In this document: positions 16,713 through 25,335 of the stretch, in pieces
How positions within the stretch are numbered: the first letter of the stretch is position 1
Layout of the letters: each line of letters begins with the position of its first letter
Assembly: GCA_937919925.1 (NCBI GenBank)
Contig: CALFOT010000110.1
Location: 62,001-126,000 of the forward strand
Length of the DNA: 64,000 nt
Source: an uncultured bacterium
GTDB lineage: Bacteria; Planctomycetota; UBA1135
Direction of reading: 5' to 3'
The notes under the pieces: generated by a model
The model's database searches: none
Told to the model about the DNA's origin: nothing
What the model saw: only the letters and a program-made list of their open reading frames with translations
Position numbers and translations under genes: made by a program

Positions 16713-17336
16713 TTAGAGTAGAGATTCCAACAATTCGAGCTGCTCGCGGGTGTCGACATCCAGGAACGGTCCCGGGTCGCCGCGACGCACCACATTGAGC
16801 AAACGGTCACGATTGAAATGCACGATACTGCGTAAGGATTCTTCCGCGCGGAGTTGCAGCACTTCAGGCACCACCTCGGCACCCAGCAAAAGAGGGTGTC
16901 CACCTTTGCCGCCCGGCGTCATCAAACGCGCCACGCATTGTTGCGGTGTGGTTTGTTGCGCCCAGGCTTGCAGCAGCTGCAAAACCGCAGCTGCACTAAG
17001 TAGCGGAATATCGCAGGGATGAATCATGACTGCGCGTCCGGGTTGCAACGCTGCAAGACCGCAGTGCATGCTGCTGTTGCGTCCACCATCAGGATGCGGA
17101 TTGGCAATTACCATTTGCGCCCCGCAGCCACCACGAGCTTCCAAAATTGCCAGCTGCTCTGCGCGGACCACAACCACGACCTGTTCGCAGCCCCCTGTTT
17201 GCAAGGCGGAAACCAGGCGCGGCAACATCCAGATACCCTTTAGTTCCAGTAGCGCTTTCGGCAAACCAAGTCGACGACCGGCACCCGCGGCCAGCAGAAT
17301 GGCGTCACAAGGAGGCATGGAGATGGGCAAATGCAT
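16713..17336 (-). CDS. MocA/MobA-like nucleotidyltransferase
   Basis: 207-aa NTP transferase. It has the nucleotide-binding signature LLAAGAGRRLGLPKALLE (15-32), the NPHPDGGRNSS segment, a metal-binding-type PCDIPLL (106-112) and GGKGGHPLLL, the order found in molybdopterin cytidylyl- and guanylyltransferases. The likely role is molybdenum-cofactor maturation, but sugar-nucleotide or other GT-A nucleotidyltransferases cannot be excluded. Its ATG overlaps by one base the TGA of the desulfurase-like gene upstream, so they should be cotranslated. Confidence 0.75.
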   Translation of the reverse strand: MHLPISMPPCDAILLAAGAGRRLGLPKALLELKGIWMLPRLVSALQTGGCEQVVVVVRAEQLAILEARGGCGAQMVIANPHPDGGRNSSMHCGLAALQPGRAVMIHPCDIPLLSAAAVLQLLQAWAQQTTPQQCVARLMTPGGKGGHPLLLGAEVVPEVLQLRAEESLRSIVHFNRDRLLNVVRRGDPGPFLDVDTREQLELLESLL

Positions 17337-18475
17337 CAGGAGAGGGCGTTGCTGGCTGCGCTGAGAGTTTGGCGCACGTATTCAAAATCGGCTTCGCTGG
17401 CATCCATTGGGGGGCTCAAACGCAGAATGGAATCGTGGATGCCAAGAGCGGGCAAGGCAAATGCAGCGCACATCGAACCGGCGCGGACTTGCACACCCGC
17501 AGAGGCCAAAAACGCTGCAAGGATTTCGGCCGCAATGGTTTGGTGGTGCAGCGCCAAAATTGGTAAGCGTTGCTGCCAATCCAGGCCAGCCGTCGGCAAC
17601 ACGTCCCAACCCTTTTGTTGACGACACCAAATTTCCAGGGCGGCCATTTTTTTCCGAATCGGTTCTAATAACGGGGGGTTCGCGGCCAGCCAATCAAGAG
17701 CCGCACCTAGGCCGTAGATGCCGGGATAATTGGATGTGCCGGCTTCCAAGTGAGCGGGCAGCGCCTCCGGCATTTCGAGTTCGCCACTGAAACTGCCAGT
17801 ACCGCCGCATAGAAAGGACTTTGGCTTTTGCCCTTCGCCCACAAACAGCAAACCAATCCCGCGCGGGCCACGCAAATTTTTGTGTCCGGCAAGTGCTGCA
17901 TAAGCCACACCGAGATCGTCAAGGTGGATAGGCAAAACGCCGCCGCCTTGGGATAAATCCAGAATTACCTGCACTCCGCAAGCCCGAGCTATGGCGCAGG
18001 CTTGCGCATAGGGCTGGATGATACCAAGGGTATTGCTGGCCACACTCAGGGCAAAGGTGGAGTAGCAACCCTTGCCCAATTCCATTTGTAAGGCGGATAA
18101 ATCCAGTAAGCCCTGCGGGGTGGATGCGAGGCTCACCAAACTGACGCCGCGATGGCGCGCAGCATGCAGTGGGCGCAACAAAGAGTTGTGTTCGAAAGAA
18201 GTCGTGAGGACTTGGGTGTGATCGGCAATGCCACAATGAATCGCTAGGTTCAAGCCGTAGGTTGCGCCAGGCGTGAAGATCACGCGTTCGGGCGTGTTCA
18301 GGCCGAACATCGTTGCGGCCCTAGCGCGGATAGCAAAGAATCGTTCGGCGGCGGATTGGCCACCCGTGCCGCGGTCGCCGGGTAACACATGTAGCCCCGT
18401 AACCATGGCCTCCATGACGCCAGGTGCAGGGTTGGCGCAAGTTGCAGCACGGTTCCAATTGATCTGCGGTAACAT
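17336..18475 (-). CDS. Class V aminotransferase / cysteine-desulfurase-like enzyme
   Basis: 379-aa PLP enzyme of the NifS/SufS fold. ATG 18475 (MLPQINWNRAAT) gives the normal N-terminus; a longer frame would run into moeB. Seen: FTPGATYGLN (PLP-phosphate loop), SFEHNS, LDLSQGGGVLPI in place of the usual DxAQ, the Schiff-base lysine in AGHKNLRGPRGIG, and a mobile-loop cysteine in RAGSMCAAF, which supports persulfide chemistry. With the MoeB-like E1 enzyme and MocA-like protein it fits a sulfur-transfer or molybdopterin cassette. A selenocysteine lyase or other class V lyase is an alternative. Confidence 0.78.
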   Translation of the reverse strand: MLPQINWNRAATCANPAPGVMEAMVTGLHVLPGDRGTGGQSAAERFFAIRARAATMFGLNTPERVIFTPGATYGLNLAIHCGIADHTQVLTTSFEHNSLLRPLHAARHRGVSLVSLASTPQGLLDLSALQMELGKGCYSTFALSVASNTLGIIQPYAQACAIARACGVQVILDLSQGGGVLPIHLDDLGVAYAALAGHKNLRGPRGIGLLFVGEGQKPKSFLCGGTGSFSGELEMPEALPAHLEAGTSNYPGIYGLGAALDWLAANPPLLEPIRKKMAALEIWCRQQKGWDVLPTAGLDWQQRLPILALHHQTIAAEILAAFLASAGVQVRAGSMCAAFALPALGIHDSILRLSPPMDASEADFEYVRQTLSAASNALS

Positions 18476-18485
18476 GCTGCAAAGT

Positions 18486-19505
18486 CTACGCGCCGACGGT
18501 TTCCGCAACCACCGAGCGCGCACGCGCCACATCTCCGGTACCCCGTACCAAAATATGGCCATCGAGGAAAATCAGCACATCCAATTCCTCGGCACGGAAA
18601 CGTAAAAAGCGTGCGCTGCAGTGTAAATCGGTCACCGTGCCGCGCAGTTTTTGGGCCACTATTTCCAGATTCACACCAGCGCCCAATCCAGGCAGTTGCA
18701 CCGCATCGCCAGAACAAAGAACTTGCGCAGCGGCGGCGCCCTGTTGGCCGTACAGCCACGCATAATCAGCCTGGCCGCAACATTGGCAAGTGGGGTCTTT
18801 GCTGGCGTGAAGAAACTGCATCTGCCCGCTCCAAACATCCAGATAGCGGAATCCGGCGGCCACTTCCGAAATTTTGCCAGCGAGAATTTTTAGGGCTTCG
18901 GCAGCAGCCCAGCCAGCAATCACAGCAACGGCTGGGCCGAGCACGCCGGCGCTACGGCAAGTTGGGGTGGTGGAAGCATCAGGGGGTTCCGGCCAGGTGC
19001 AGCGCAAACATGGGCCGCCTGGAACGATGGTGCCAAGCATGCCGTGCGTGCTCACTACTCCGGCGTAAACATAAGGTTTGCGTTTGGCGACGGCATAATC
19101 ATTCAGCAAATAACGCGTGGCGAAATTATCCGTGCCATCCAATATCAAATCGACGTCGGCAAGGAGTTGGTGGATATTCGCCGCGGTCAAATCGACGGCG
19201 AAAGGTTCCAGCTTAATCTCTGAGTTCACCTGGGCTAAACGTTCCGCCGCAGCTTCCGCTTTGGGGCGCACAGCCAAAGCATCGGCTTCGGTATAGAGCA
19301 CTTGGCGCTGTAGATTCGAAGTTTCCACGACATCGCGGTCGAGTAACAACAAGCGGCCCACTCCAGCGCGGGCTAATAAATCAGCCCCCACCGAACCCAA
19401 AGCTCCCAGCCCGATGACGGCAACGGTGGCCGCGCCGAGGGCTTGTTGGCCATCAGGGCCAATCTGCGCCAGACGTTGCTGGCGTGAGTAGCGTGCTTCG
19501 CTCAT
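18486..19505 (-). CDS. MoeB/ThiF-family adenylyltransferase (E1-like)
   Basis: 339-aa enzyme that should adenylate the C-terminus of a ubiquitin-like sulfur carrier (MoaD or ThiS). Motifs: nucleotide fold VIGLGALGSVGADLLARAGVG, LDRDVVETSNLQRQ with the arginine finger, DGTDNFATRYLLND, zinc pairs CLRC and CQCC, and a likely catalytic cysteine in TCRSAGVLGP. The last 70 residues add a small alpha/beta domain (LRFRAEEL...DGHILVRGT) known from some MoeB-like proteins. ATG 19505 is used; the open frame extends upstream only because it reads antisense-free tRNA sequence. No MoaD or ThiS is nearby. Confidence 0.85.
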   Translation of the reverse strand: MSEARYSRQQRLAQIGPDGQQALGAATVAVIGLGALGSVGADLLARAGVGRLLLLDRDVVETSNLQRQVLYTEADALAVRPKAEAAAERLAQVNSEIKLEPFAVDLTAANIHQLLADVDLILDGTDNFATRYLLNDYAVAKRKPYVYAGVVSTHGMLGTIVPGGPCLRCTWPEPPDASTTPTCRSAGVLGPAVAVIAGWAAAEALKILAGKISEVAAGFRYLDVWSGQMQFLHASKDPTCQCCGQADYAWLYGQQGAAAAQVLCSGDAVQLPGLGAGVNLEIVAQKLRGTVTDLHCSARFLRFRAEELDVLIFLDGHILVRGTGDVARARSVVAETVGA

Positions 19506-19522
19506 CACGGCAGGGAAGGTGG

Positions 19523-19604
19523 TGCGAGAGGGGGGACTTGAACCCCCACGTCCGAAGACACTAGATCCTAAATCTAGCGCGTCTGCCAATTCCGCCACAC
19601 TCGC
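19523..19604 (-). tRNA. tRNA-Leu (anticodon UAG)
   Basis: Class II tRNA: acceptor GCGAGTG/CTCTCGC with one U-U mismatch, anticodon stem CTAGA/TCTAG around TTTAGGA (anticodon TAG), variable arm GTC-TTCG-GAC and a 5-bp T stem. CCA is encoded at 19520-19522. Confidence 0.95.
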
Positions 19605-19615
19605 AAGTTCGCTGG

Positions 19616-19690
19616 GGTGGGCAACGGGGCTCGAACCCGCGACCTTCGGTACCACAAACCGATGCTCTAACCAACTGAGCTACGCCCACC
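19616..19690 (-). tRNA. tRNA-His (anticodon GUG)
   Basis: Cloverleaf with anticodon loop TTGTGGT. G-1 is encoded (19690) opposite C73, the identity pair of tRNA-His. CCA is encoded at 19613-19615. Confidence 0.95.
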
Positions 19691-19738
19691 ATACAGCGAG
19701 CCGCAAAGTTTACCGCGCCGGGGTCAGCTTGGAAAGCC

Positions 19739-20644
19739 TTAGCCGACCAGGATTTCGTCGCCGTTGGCCAGGACGAAGGCCTGAAACAGCTCCGCCAGGC
19801 GCGTGGTGACTGGGCCAGGCAGTTGATTGCCAATGGAACGGCCGTCAATCGCCATGACCGACGCCAACTCACCCATGGTGCCGGTGCAGAAAACCTCATC
19901 GGCCGCGAAGAACTCGGTGCGCGACAAGTCTGCCTCATGCACTTCTATGCCGTTGGTTGTGCAAATCTCGAGCACGGTTTCGCGGGTGACGCCTTCCGGA
20001 CACGCTTTGGTGAAGGGGGTGTACACGACGCCAGCTTTGACCATGAAAATGTGGGTAGCGTTGGTTTCGGCCACGAAGCCATGCGGATCAAGCATAAGTG
20101 CGTCATCGGCACCGTAGGCGTTGGCCTCAATCTTGGCCAGAATGGACTGGATCAAATTGCTGTGATGAATTTTCGGATCCATCATGTCCGGTGCAAAACG
20201 GCGCACGCTGCTGGTTGCCAGAGTGAGGCCCGCTTTGTCGTAAACGGGGGCCTTCCATTCGGCCAACACAATCAAAGTTGGGCCGCTGGTATTTAAGCGT
20301 GGATCCATGCCCGAAGTAATCTTCACTCCGCGCGTTAAAGTCAGGCGAATATGGCAGCCATCGACCATGCCATTGGCTTCCAGGGTGCGACGGATTTCAT
20401 CGCGCATTTTTTCCTTGCTCGGCACAATTTTAAAATCTAACGCCTTGGCCGACTTGAGCAAGCGGTCCAAGTGGCGTTCCAGTTTGAAAATGCGGCCGTC
20501 ATAAAGGCGTAACCCTTCCCATACGGCATCGCCACCCTGTACCGCGGAATCAAATGGGCTGATCCCTGCGACATCGCGGTGGAGGAGTTCACCATTGATG
20601 TTGATCAACAGATCGCGGTTGCGTTCATCAAAGACTTGCAGCAT
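19739..20644 (-). CDS. ilvE: Branched-chain aminotransferase (class IV)
   Basis: 301-aa PLP enzyme for the last step of valine, leucine and isoleucine synthesis. Fold-type IV features are seen: GDAVWEGLRLYDGRIFKLE near the N-terminus, the Schiff-base lysine in MDPKIHHSNLIQ, a conserved AETNATHIF segment, GVTRETVLE and the C-terminal GTMGELASV. D-amino-acid transaminase and aminodeoxychorismate lyase share the fold, but the first segment and the length favour IlvE. The gene sits between tRNA-Arg upstream and tRNA-His downstream, so processing of a mixed transcript is likely. Confidence 0.85.
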   Translation of the reverse strand: MLQVFDERNRDLLININGELLHRDVAGISPFDSAVQGGDAVWEGLRLYDGRIFKLERHLDRLLKSAKALDFKIVPSKEKMRDEIRRTLEANGMVDGCHIRLTLTRGVKITSGMDPRLNTSGPTLIVLAEWKAPVYDKAGLTLATSSVRRFAPDMMDPKIHHSNLIQSILAKIEANAYGADDALMLDPHGFVAETNATHIFMVKAGVVYTPFTKACPEGVTRETVLEICTTNGIEVHEADLSRTEFFAADEVFCTGTMGELASVMAIDGRSIGNQLPGPVTTRLAELFQAFVLANGDEILVG

Positions 20645-20670
20645 GGAACTAACTGGGTGAGGAGGAGTGG

Positions 20671-20744
20671 CGCGCCCGGAAGGATTCGAACCCTCGACCG
20701 TCGCATTAGAAGTGCGATGCTCTATCCAGCTGAGCTACGGGCGC
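20671..20744 (-). tRNA. tRNA-Arg (anticodon UCU)
   Basis: Acceptor GCGCCCG/CGGGCGC, D stem GCTC/GAGC, anticodon stem TCGCA/TGCGA around CTTCTAA (anticodon TCT), and a full T arm. CCA is encoded at 20668-20670. Confidence 0.95.
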
Positions 20745-20817
20745 TACCGAGATGGGTGGGGCATGTTACCTCGTCTGAGTTGAGGGTGAAAATCCTTTCA
20801 GACTCACGCAGTTTTTT

Positions 20818-22746
20818 TTATTCCTTTCCGTCGTCATCCCCGCCGGTGTAACCAAGCTCATGACTCATGCCTTGTTGCGCAGCACTCGCGCGCGCATTGC
20901 CATCGTGCCGGTCACGCGCTAAGGCAGCAGCGACTTCCCCTGCCAAAACTTCGGCGGCGGCAACTCCAAGATTTTGGGTTTCCGTGGGATCCGTAGCCAG
21001 ATTGAAGAAACCAAAAAAATCGGTTTGGTGTTCGGGTGATTGCTTTTTCGCCCACCTACCCATCCACTTCTGTGAGCCTTCGCGTAGCGCGATGTATTCA
21101 TCGTCGACAGCAATACGGACGCCTTCACTCTCTTGCAACGCGCCGCGCACGATCAGGGCGGTGCCTTGGAGCTGTGCGGCATCCTGGTCAAAATACAAGC
21201 CACACAGCGCTAACAAGGTTGGGTAGACATCGAGTAATTGCACATCATGCTGAAAGCGGGCGTCGGCGGGAACCCCTGGTCCAGTAATCAAAAAGGGCAC
21301 ATGGATGAGCTCGGAGTACAAACTATTGCCGTGCTTCATCAAACCATGTTCGCCAAAGTGCTCCCCGTGATCTCCTGTCAGCAAAACGATCGTGGGGCGC
21401 CCCGACTCTTGCACCCGTTGGAGGATCAAACCAACTTGAGAATCGATGAAAGCTACCTCCTCAAGATAGGCTTGATGGAAGTAGTGCACCGAAGCTTCCG
21501 CGGCTGCAATTCTTGCCGCATCACCAGACTGCAATTCTTTCTGCAACAGAATGGCGGCATCGCCGAGTAAACCATTGTTTGGGTCTACAGGAAGATAATC
21601 TGGTAGAGGAGGTAGCTGACTGGTGAGGGAACCTGCAAAGGGGGCGATGGTGCCGTATGGATCATGCGGATCCATATAGTGCAAAAAGAAAAAGTAGGGG
21701 CGTGGATCTAAGAGAAGGCTATCGAAGAGATGATTGGCTAACTGGTTGGTGCGTTGTGCGCGCCCTTTTTCATAATTGCCTTTGCTGTTGCGGTAGCCGC
21801 GGAACAAAGGTTGATCGACGAGTTTGATCAGAGTGCCGTTGGGTAGCAGCGCATCAAGCCAACTGCGGCCCGTGAATCCCTGCACAAATTGACGTAATCG
21901 CCCGCGCAAAGGTACATCGGAATCATCGTAGACTTCGAAGCCTTTACCGAAACCAATATCGCCGGAAAGTAATCCATTGGAGATGACCCCGGCGGTGTGA
22001 TATCCCGCATCGAGGAAGTGTTGAGAAATCCACGGCTGGTTGGCAGGAACCGGGTCGAAGTTACTGCGCACGCCATGGGTCAGGCTATCTTGCCCAGTGA
22101 GCATGGTGAGGTGGCTAGGCAGGGTAAGGCCAGAACTGGAATGGGCAAAGGACGCTGAAGCGCCGGCGCGGCGCATGGCATCAAACGTTGGCAAGGAGTA
22201 ACCATCTGGACGTGGGCCGTTGAGGGCGTCGGCGCGCAGGGTGTCGATGGAGATTAACAGGACGTCAGGTTTTTCAACGGGGACGGAATCACTGCGTTGT
22301 GGGAAAATCCGCACGACTTCGGGGCGCCCGTCGCTCGAGCCAAGCATCAAGGACTCCACGAAACACAAAATCGCAAGCACCGGCACCAGCGCAACAAGCT
22401 TGGCGGCGGATACGGAGGCAGCGATGCGGAGGATGCTGAACGTACCAAGAAGCAAGGTGATGAGGGCAGCAAGCCATATCGAGAGGCTGGCGTCGGCTAA
22501 GAACGGCGCGCAACCCACTAAAATGCCGGCGAGCAGTGGGCCTAAGGTGCGTGACTCTCCCTGGCGCGCGGCAGGCACCAGCAGCAGCGCAGCTAAAGGT
22601 AGCGCTCCTATACATGCGCCAAGCCAAGCAACGCTGAACGCGCGGGGAATATCGAAACCAGAAAAGCCCAGCAAAGCATCCGCCAAAGCAGCGAGCGCGC
22701 AGCCTGCCCCGAGAAACCAAATACAGGTGAAGAACGAGGTTCTCAT
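20818..22746 (-). CDS. Membrane-anchored sulfatase/phosphotransferase-fold protein
   Basis: 642 aa. Residues 1-135 hold about five transmembrane helices; the rest is an alkaline-phosphatase-superfamily domain on the outside. The metal site begins at DVLLISIDTLRAD (161-173) and ends with TGDHGEHFGEHG. The nucleophile position reads LTLPSHLTMLTG (207-218): threonine 208 stands where sulfatases have the Cys or Ser converted to formylglycine, and His212 replaces the usual Arg. It is therefore unlikely to be a classical sulfatase; phosphodiesterase or phosphoethanolamine/phosphoglycerol-transferase chemistry fits better. Substrate unknown. Confidence 0.75.
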   Translation of the reverse strand: MRTSFFTCIWFLGAGCALAALADALLGFSGFDIPRAFSVAWLGACIGALPLAALLLVPAARQGESRTLGPLLAGILVGCAPFLADASLSIWLAALITLLLGTFSILRIAASVSAAKLVALVPVLAILCFVESLMLGSSDGRPEVVRIFPQRSDSVPVEKPDVLLISIDTLRADALNGPRPDGYSLPTFDAMRRAGASASFAHSSSGLTLPSHLTMLTGQDSLTHGVRSNFDPVPANQPWISQHFLDAGYHTAGVISNGLLSGDIGFGKGFEVYDDSDVPLRGRLRQFVQGFTGRSWLDALLPNGTLIKLVDQPLFRGYRNSKGNYEKGRAQRTNQLANHLFDSLLLDPRPYFFFLHYMDPHDPYGTIAPFAGSLTSQLPPLPDYLPVDPNNGLLGDAAILLQKELQSGDAARIAAAEASVHYFHQAYLEEVAFIDSQVGLILQRVQESGRPTIVLLTGDHGEHFGEHGLMKHGNSLYSELIHVPFLITGPGVPADARFQHDVQLLDVYPTLLALCGLYFDQDAAQLQGTALIVRGALQESEGVRIAVDDEYIALREGSQKWMGRWAKKQSPEHQTDFFGFFNLATDPTETQNLGVAAAEVLAGEVAAALARDRHDGNARASAAQQGMSHELGYTGGDDDGKE

Positions 22747-22849
22747 GGACCAACTTTATCAGATCTTGCTGCGGATTGTTTTGCCGCGGTGGCCCCGGAT
22801 GATGCCGTTAGGAATTCTCCGAGCACAGCGCTGCTAAACTCCGCCACAG

Positions 22850-24910
22850 ATGAGGAGCGCATTTCCCTTGCCGATGGCGCTACGCCTCGCGGTGGCTTTT
22901 ACGGCGCACCTATCCGCGGGGTGCCTTGGATACTATCTCACCAGTCAGCACCATTTTGTTGGGCTTGGTTGGCCGGCAATTGGGGTTGGTTCGGTGCTGG
23001 TGGTGTGTTGGGGGCGCAGTATCTGGCTGGCCTTGTTCGCCAGTAGTTGCGTTTTGCACTTGTGGTTCCAGGGTGCATTCGCGAGCCGCAGTGTTTTGTT
23101 TCTAGCCGCCGACCTTTCTGAAATCATGTTCGCGAGCCTGATCCTGAACTGGCGCTGTTCGTGGCAGCTTGGTTTTTACAGTATCCGACAGCTTCATCGA
23201 ATTCTTCTCGCAGGTGTGGTTGCGCCGCTGTTTGGCGTGATTTTTTGGAAGTGGGGTTACGGCTTTTCCCCTGCTTCCGACCTTAGTTCGTCAGGATTTT
23301 TTTCTTCCAGTGTCCTTCTTTGGATGCGCTCGGCAACGGGGTTTTTTGCGCTTGCTCCAGCATTGCTCGGCTGGCTCACACCCCCGGACTATTTTCTGGG
23401 TCCGGGCAAACGGGAAAGTGTCCTTGTGAGCGGCGTATTCACCACCCTTTGTGTGTTCGCATTTTCGGCATGGATCACTCCTGCTCCACACCCATTTTGG
23501 TTTGCTTTGCTCCCAGTGGTCGTGCTGTTTTGGAGCGCAGCGCGATGCGGAATTTTCCTGACTACCCATTTGGCCTTGATGCTATTGGGTGCCGCCACAT
23601 TAGCGGCAGTCGGTGGCCGAGCCCTGTTTGCGCAAGTTGTGGACAACCAACAGATTGCAACTGCTTGGCTGGTTCTGAATCTTTTTGCTCTTTGCGCGGT
23701 GAGTTTGGCGGTGATAGCTTCGCGGGTAACGCTAGCAGTGGAAAAAGGGAAAACGGCAAGCGGAAGACTCGACAGTATTGCCGGGGTTTTACCGCAGATG
23801 GTTTGTTACTACGACATCAACCTGGTGCGGCGCTACACCAATGCGGCCTATCAAAGTGCATTTGGAGGGGTTGAGAGCTTACAGCCCATGGCCCTGCAAG
23901 ATTTAGTGAGCCCAGCGGTACTCGAACAATCTTTGCCTCATTGCCAAGCAGCCTTGCGCGGTGCAAAAGTGCGATTTATGGAAAAAATCTTTCTCGCAGA
24001 TGGCCAACTCCATTCCCTCGACCGCATTTTGCTGCCTGATTTCTCTTCCAACGGCGACACCTGCGGGTTCTTCTCGGTGGCCACGGACATGACCGATTTT
24101 TTACAAGCACAGGAGGAACGTCTGGCTTTGGAGACCCAGATTTTGCAAACGCAAAAACTTGAGAGTTTGAGTAAATTGGCCGGGCGCTTGGCACACGAGT
24201 TTAACAATCGTCTTTTTGGCATGTTGGGGCACGCCGATATCGCAATGCATGCTTTACCTGCAGACCACACTGCTTTGCCGGCATTGCACAAGATCCTCGA
24301 AATTGGCCGCGAAGCGTCTGAATTATGCGCACAAATGTTCGCCTTCTCAGGGCACACGAACGGCAAAAAAATACCTGTGGATGTCGAAGCCATCGTTGTA
24401 GAAATGACTAAGTTGATGGAGTTATCGCTGCCCAAGGAAGTACGCCTGTTCACTACCTTTGCTACCGATCTCCCCAAGGTGTTGGTGGATGAAGCGCAGT
24501 TGCGTCAGGCCTTGATGAACCTTGTGCAAAACGCTGCAGAAGCCGCGCTTGGTCAACCATGTGAAGTGGAAATTCAAGTCCATGTGCAACAGCGGGGTGC
24601 CGTTGATTTTCATGAATCATTCCTTCGCAGCAATGACGCGCACCAAACGCTAGTCGTGATTTCGGTCCACGATAACGGCGACGGCATCGATCCTGAGGTG
24701 TTGCCACGAATTTTTGACCCGTTTTTTTCCACCCGCAGCGGCTCACGGGGATTAGGGTTGTCCGGGGTTTTGGGAATTATTTATGGCCACCAAGGAGCTC
24801 TACTCGTTCATTCCAAAAGGGGAGAGGGCACTGGCATTTCCCTGTATTTCCCTGTCGATTCGAGTCTAATTCCAACTGCGCCGGAAGCTTATTTGGAGGC
24901 TCGCCAATGA
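22850..24910 (+). CDS. MASE1-type membrane histidine kinase
   Basis: 686-aa sensor kinase. Residues about 10-290 contain eight or so transmembrane helices in a MASE1-like integral sensor. A PAS-like domain (about 300-420, with LPQMVCYYDINLVRRYTNAA) follows. The kinase core has phospho-acceptor His449 in LAHEFNNR, N box LMNLVQNAAEAA, G1 HDNGDGI, F box IFDPFFSTR and G2 GLGLSGVLGII, all intact. It ends without a receiver, and no response regulator lies nearby, so its partner is encoded elsewhere. Its stop overlaps the GIY-YIG start by four bases. Confidence 0.85.
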   Translation: MRSAFPLPMALRLAVAFTAHLSAGCLGYYLTSQHHFVGLGWPAIGVGSVLVVCWGRSIWLALFASSCVLHLWFQGAFASRSVLFLAADLSEIMFASLILNWRCSWQLGFYSIRQLHRILLAGVVAPLFGVIFWKWGYGFSPASDLSSSGFFSSSVLLWMRSATGFFALAPALLGWLTPPDYFLGPGKRESVLVSGVFTTLCVFAFSAWITPAPHPFWFALLPVVVLFWSAARCGIFLTTHLALMLLGAATLAAVGGRALFAQVVDNQQIATAWLVLNLFALCAVSLAVIASRVTLAVEKGKTASGRLDSIAGVLPQMVCYYDINLVRRYTNAAYQSAFGGVESLQPMALQDLVSPAVLEQSLPHCQAALRGAKVRFMEKIFLADGQLHSLDRILLPDFSSNGDTCGFFSVATDMTDFLQAQEERLALETQILQTQKLESLSKLAGRLAHEFNNRLFGMLGHADIAMHALPADHTALPALHKILEIGREASELCAQMFAFSGHTNGKKIPVDVEAIVVEMTKLMELSLPKEVRLFTTFATDLPKVLVDEAQLRQALMNLVQNAAEAALGQPCEVEIQVHVQQRGAVDFHESFLRSNDAHQTLVVISVHDNGDGIDPEVLPRIFDPFFSTRSGSRGLGLSGVLGIIYGHQGALLVHSKRGEGTGISLYFPVDSSLIPTAPEAYLEARQ

Positions 24911-25167
24911 CTTCAGAATGGCATCTGTACCTTTTGCTATCTAGTGATGGCAAAAGAACCTACGTCGGTGTAACCATGGATTTAAAGCGCCGCCTAGAAC
25001 AGCATAATGGTGTCCACCCTGGAGGTGCCAAAAACACCCGAGGAGGGCGCCCTTGGAGCTTGCTTCATAGCCGTGGCGGATTCCCCAACCGGAGTGCTGC
25101 GCAGAGCGCTGAGGCCACCTTAAAACGGCTTATTGGCGATAAACGGGTTGATTATTTTGAATCATGA
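24907..25167 (+). CDS. Small GIY-YIG domain protein
   Basis: 86-aa protein consisting of only a GIY-YIG nuclease domain: WHLYLLLSSDGKRTYVGVT holds degenerate GIY and YVG elements, followed by RRLEQHN and the final SAEATLKRLIGD. It resembles the SLX1/YhbQ/UvrC N-terminal type; the usual Arg is present in LKRRLEQHN and the acidic residue in SAEATLK. ATGA overlap with the histidine kinase implies cotranslation. The role may be DNA repair or junction cleavage; a dead domain is possible. Confidence 0.75.
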   Translation: MTSEWHLYLLLSSDGKRTYVGVTMDLKRRLEQHNGVHPGGAKNTRGGRPWSLLHSRGGFPNRSAAQSAEATLKRLIGDKRVDYFES

Positions 25168-25193
25168 AAATCATAATCAGTGGATTTTCCGCG

Positions 25194-25236
25194 AGTTTAG
25201 GGCGTTTTTGACCCGGTTTTTGTTGTAGTTTAGGGC
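25194..25236 (+). promoter_or_regulatory. Paired AGTTTAGGGC direct repeats
   Basis: AGTTTAGGGC occurs at 25194-25203 and again at 25227-25236, start to start 33 bp, about three helical turns. A TTGACC box (25208-25213) lies between them. They precede the secreted-protein gene by about 100 bases and could be an operator around a promoter. Confidence 0.35.
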
Positions 25237-25335
25237 ACTGGTTAAATCTCGGTTTCCCCCTGGATGGTTCTCGAGTCCCTGCCAACCTTCCAATACGGCT
25301 CTTCCTTTGCCGTTTCACGCTAGCTCCTCAAAATC

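Noticed and set aside
19506-19655. N-terminal extension of the MoeB-like frame up to 19655
   Set aside because: It reads through the tRNA-Leu and tRNA-His genes on the same strand; the real start is ATG 19505.
19523-20744. Integration (att) site at the tRNA genes
   Set aside because: No integrase and no repeat of a tRNA 3' end was seen nearby.
20773-20819. Possible terminator (GTCTGA/TCAGAC stem then eight T)
   Set aside because: The loop is 19 nt and the T run begins 8 nt after the stem on the plus strand, where no gene ends; on the minus strand there is no T tail.
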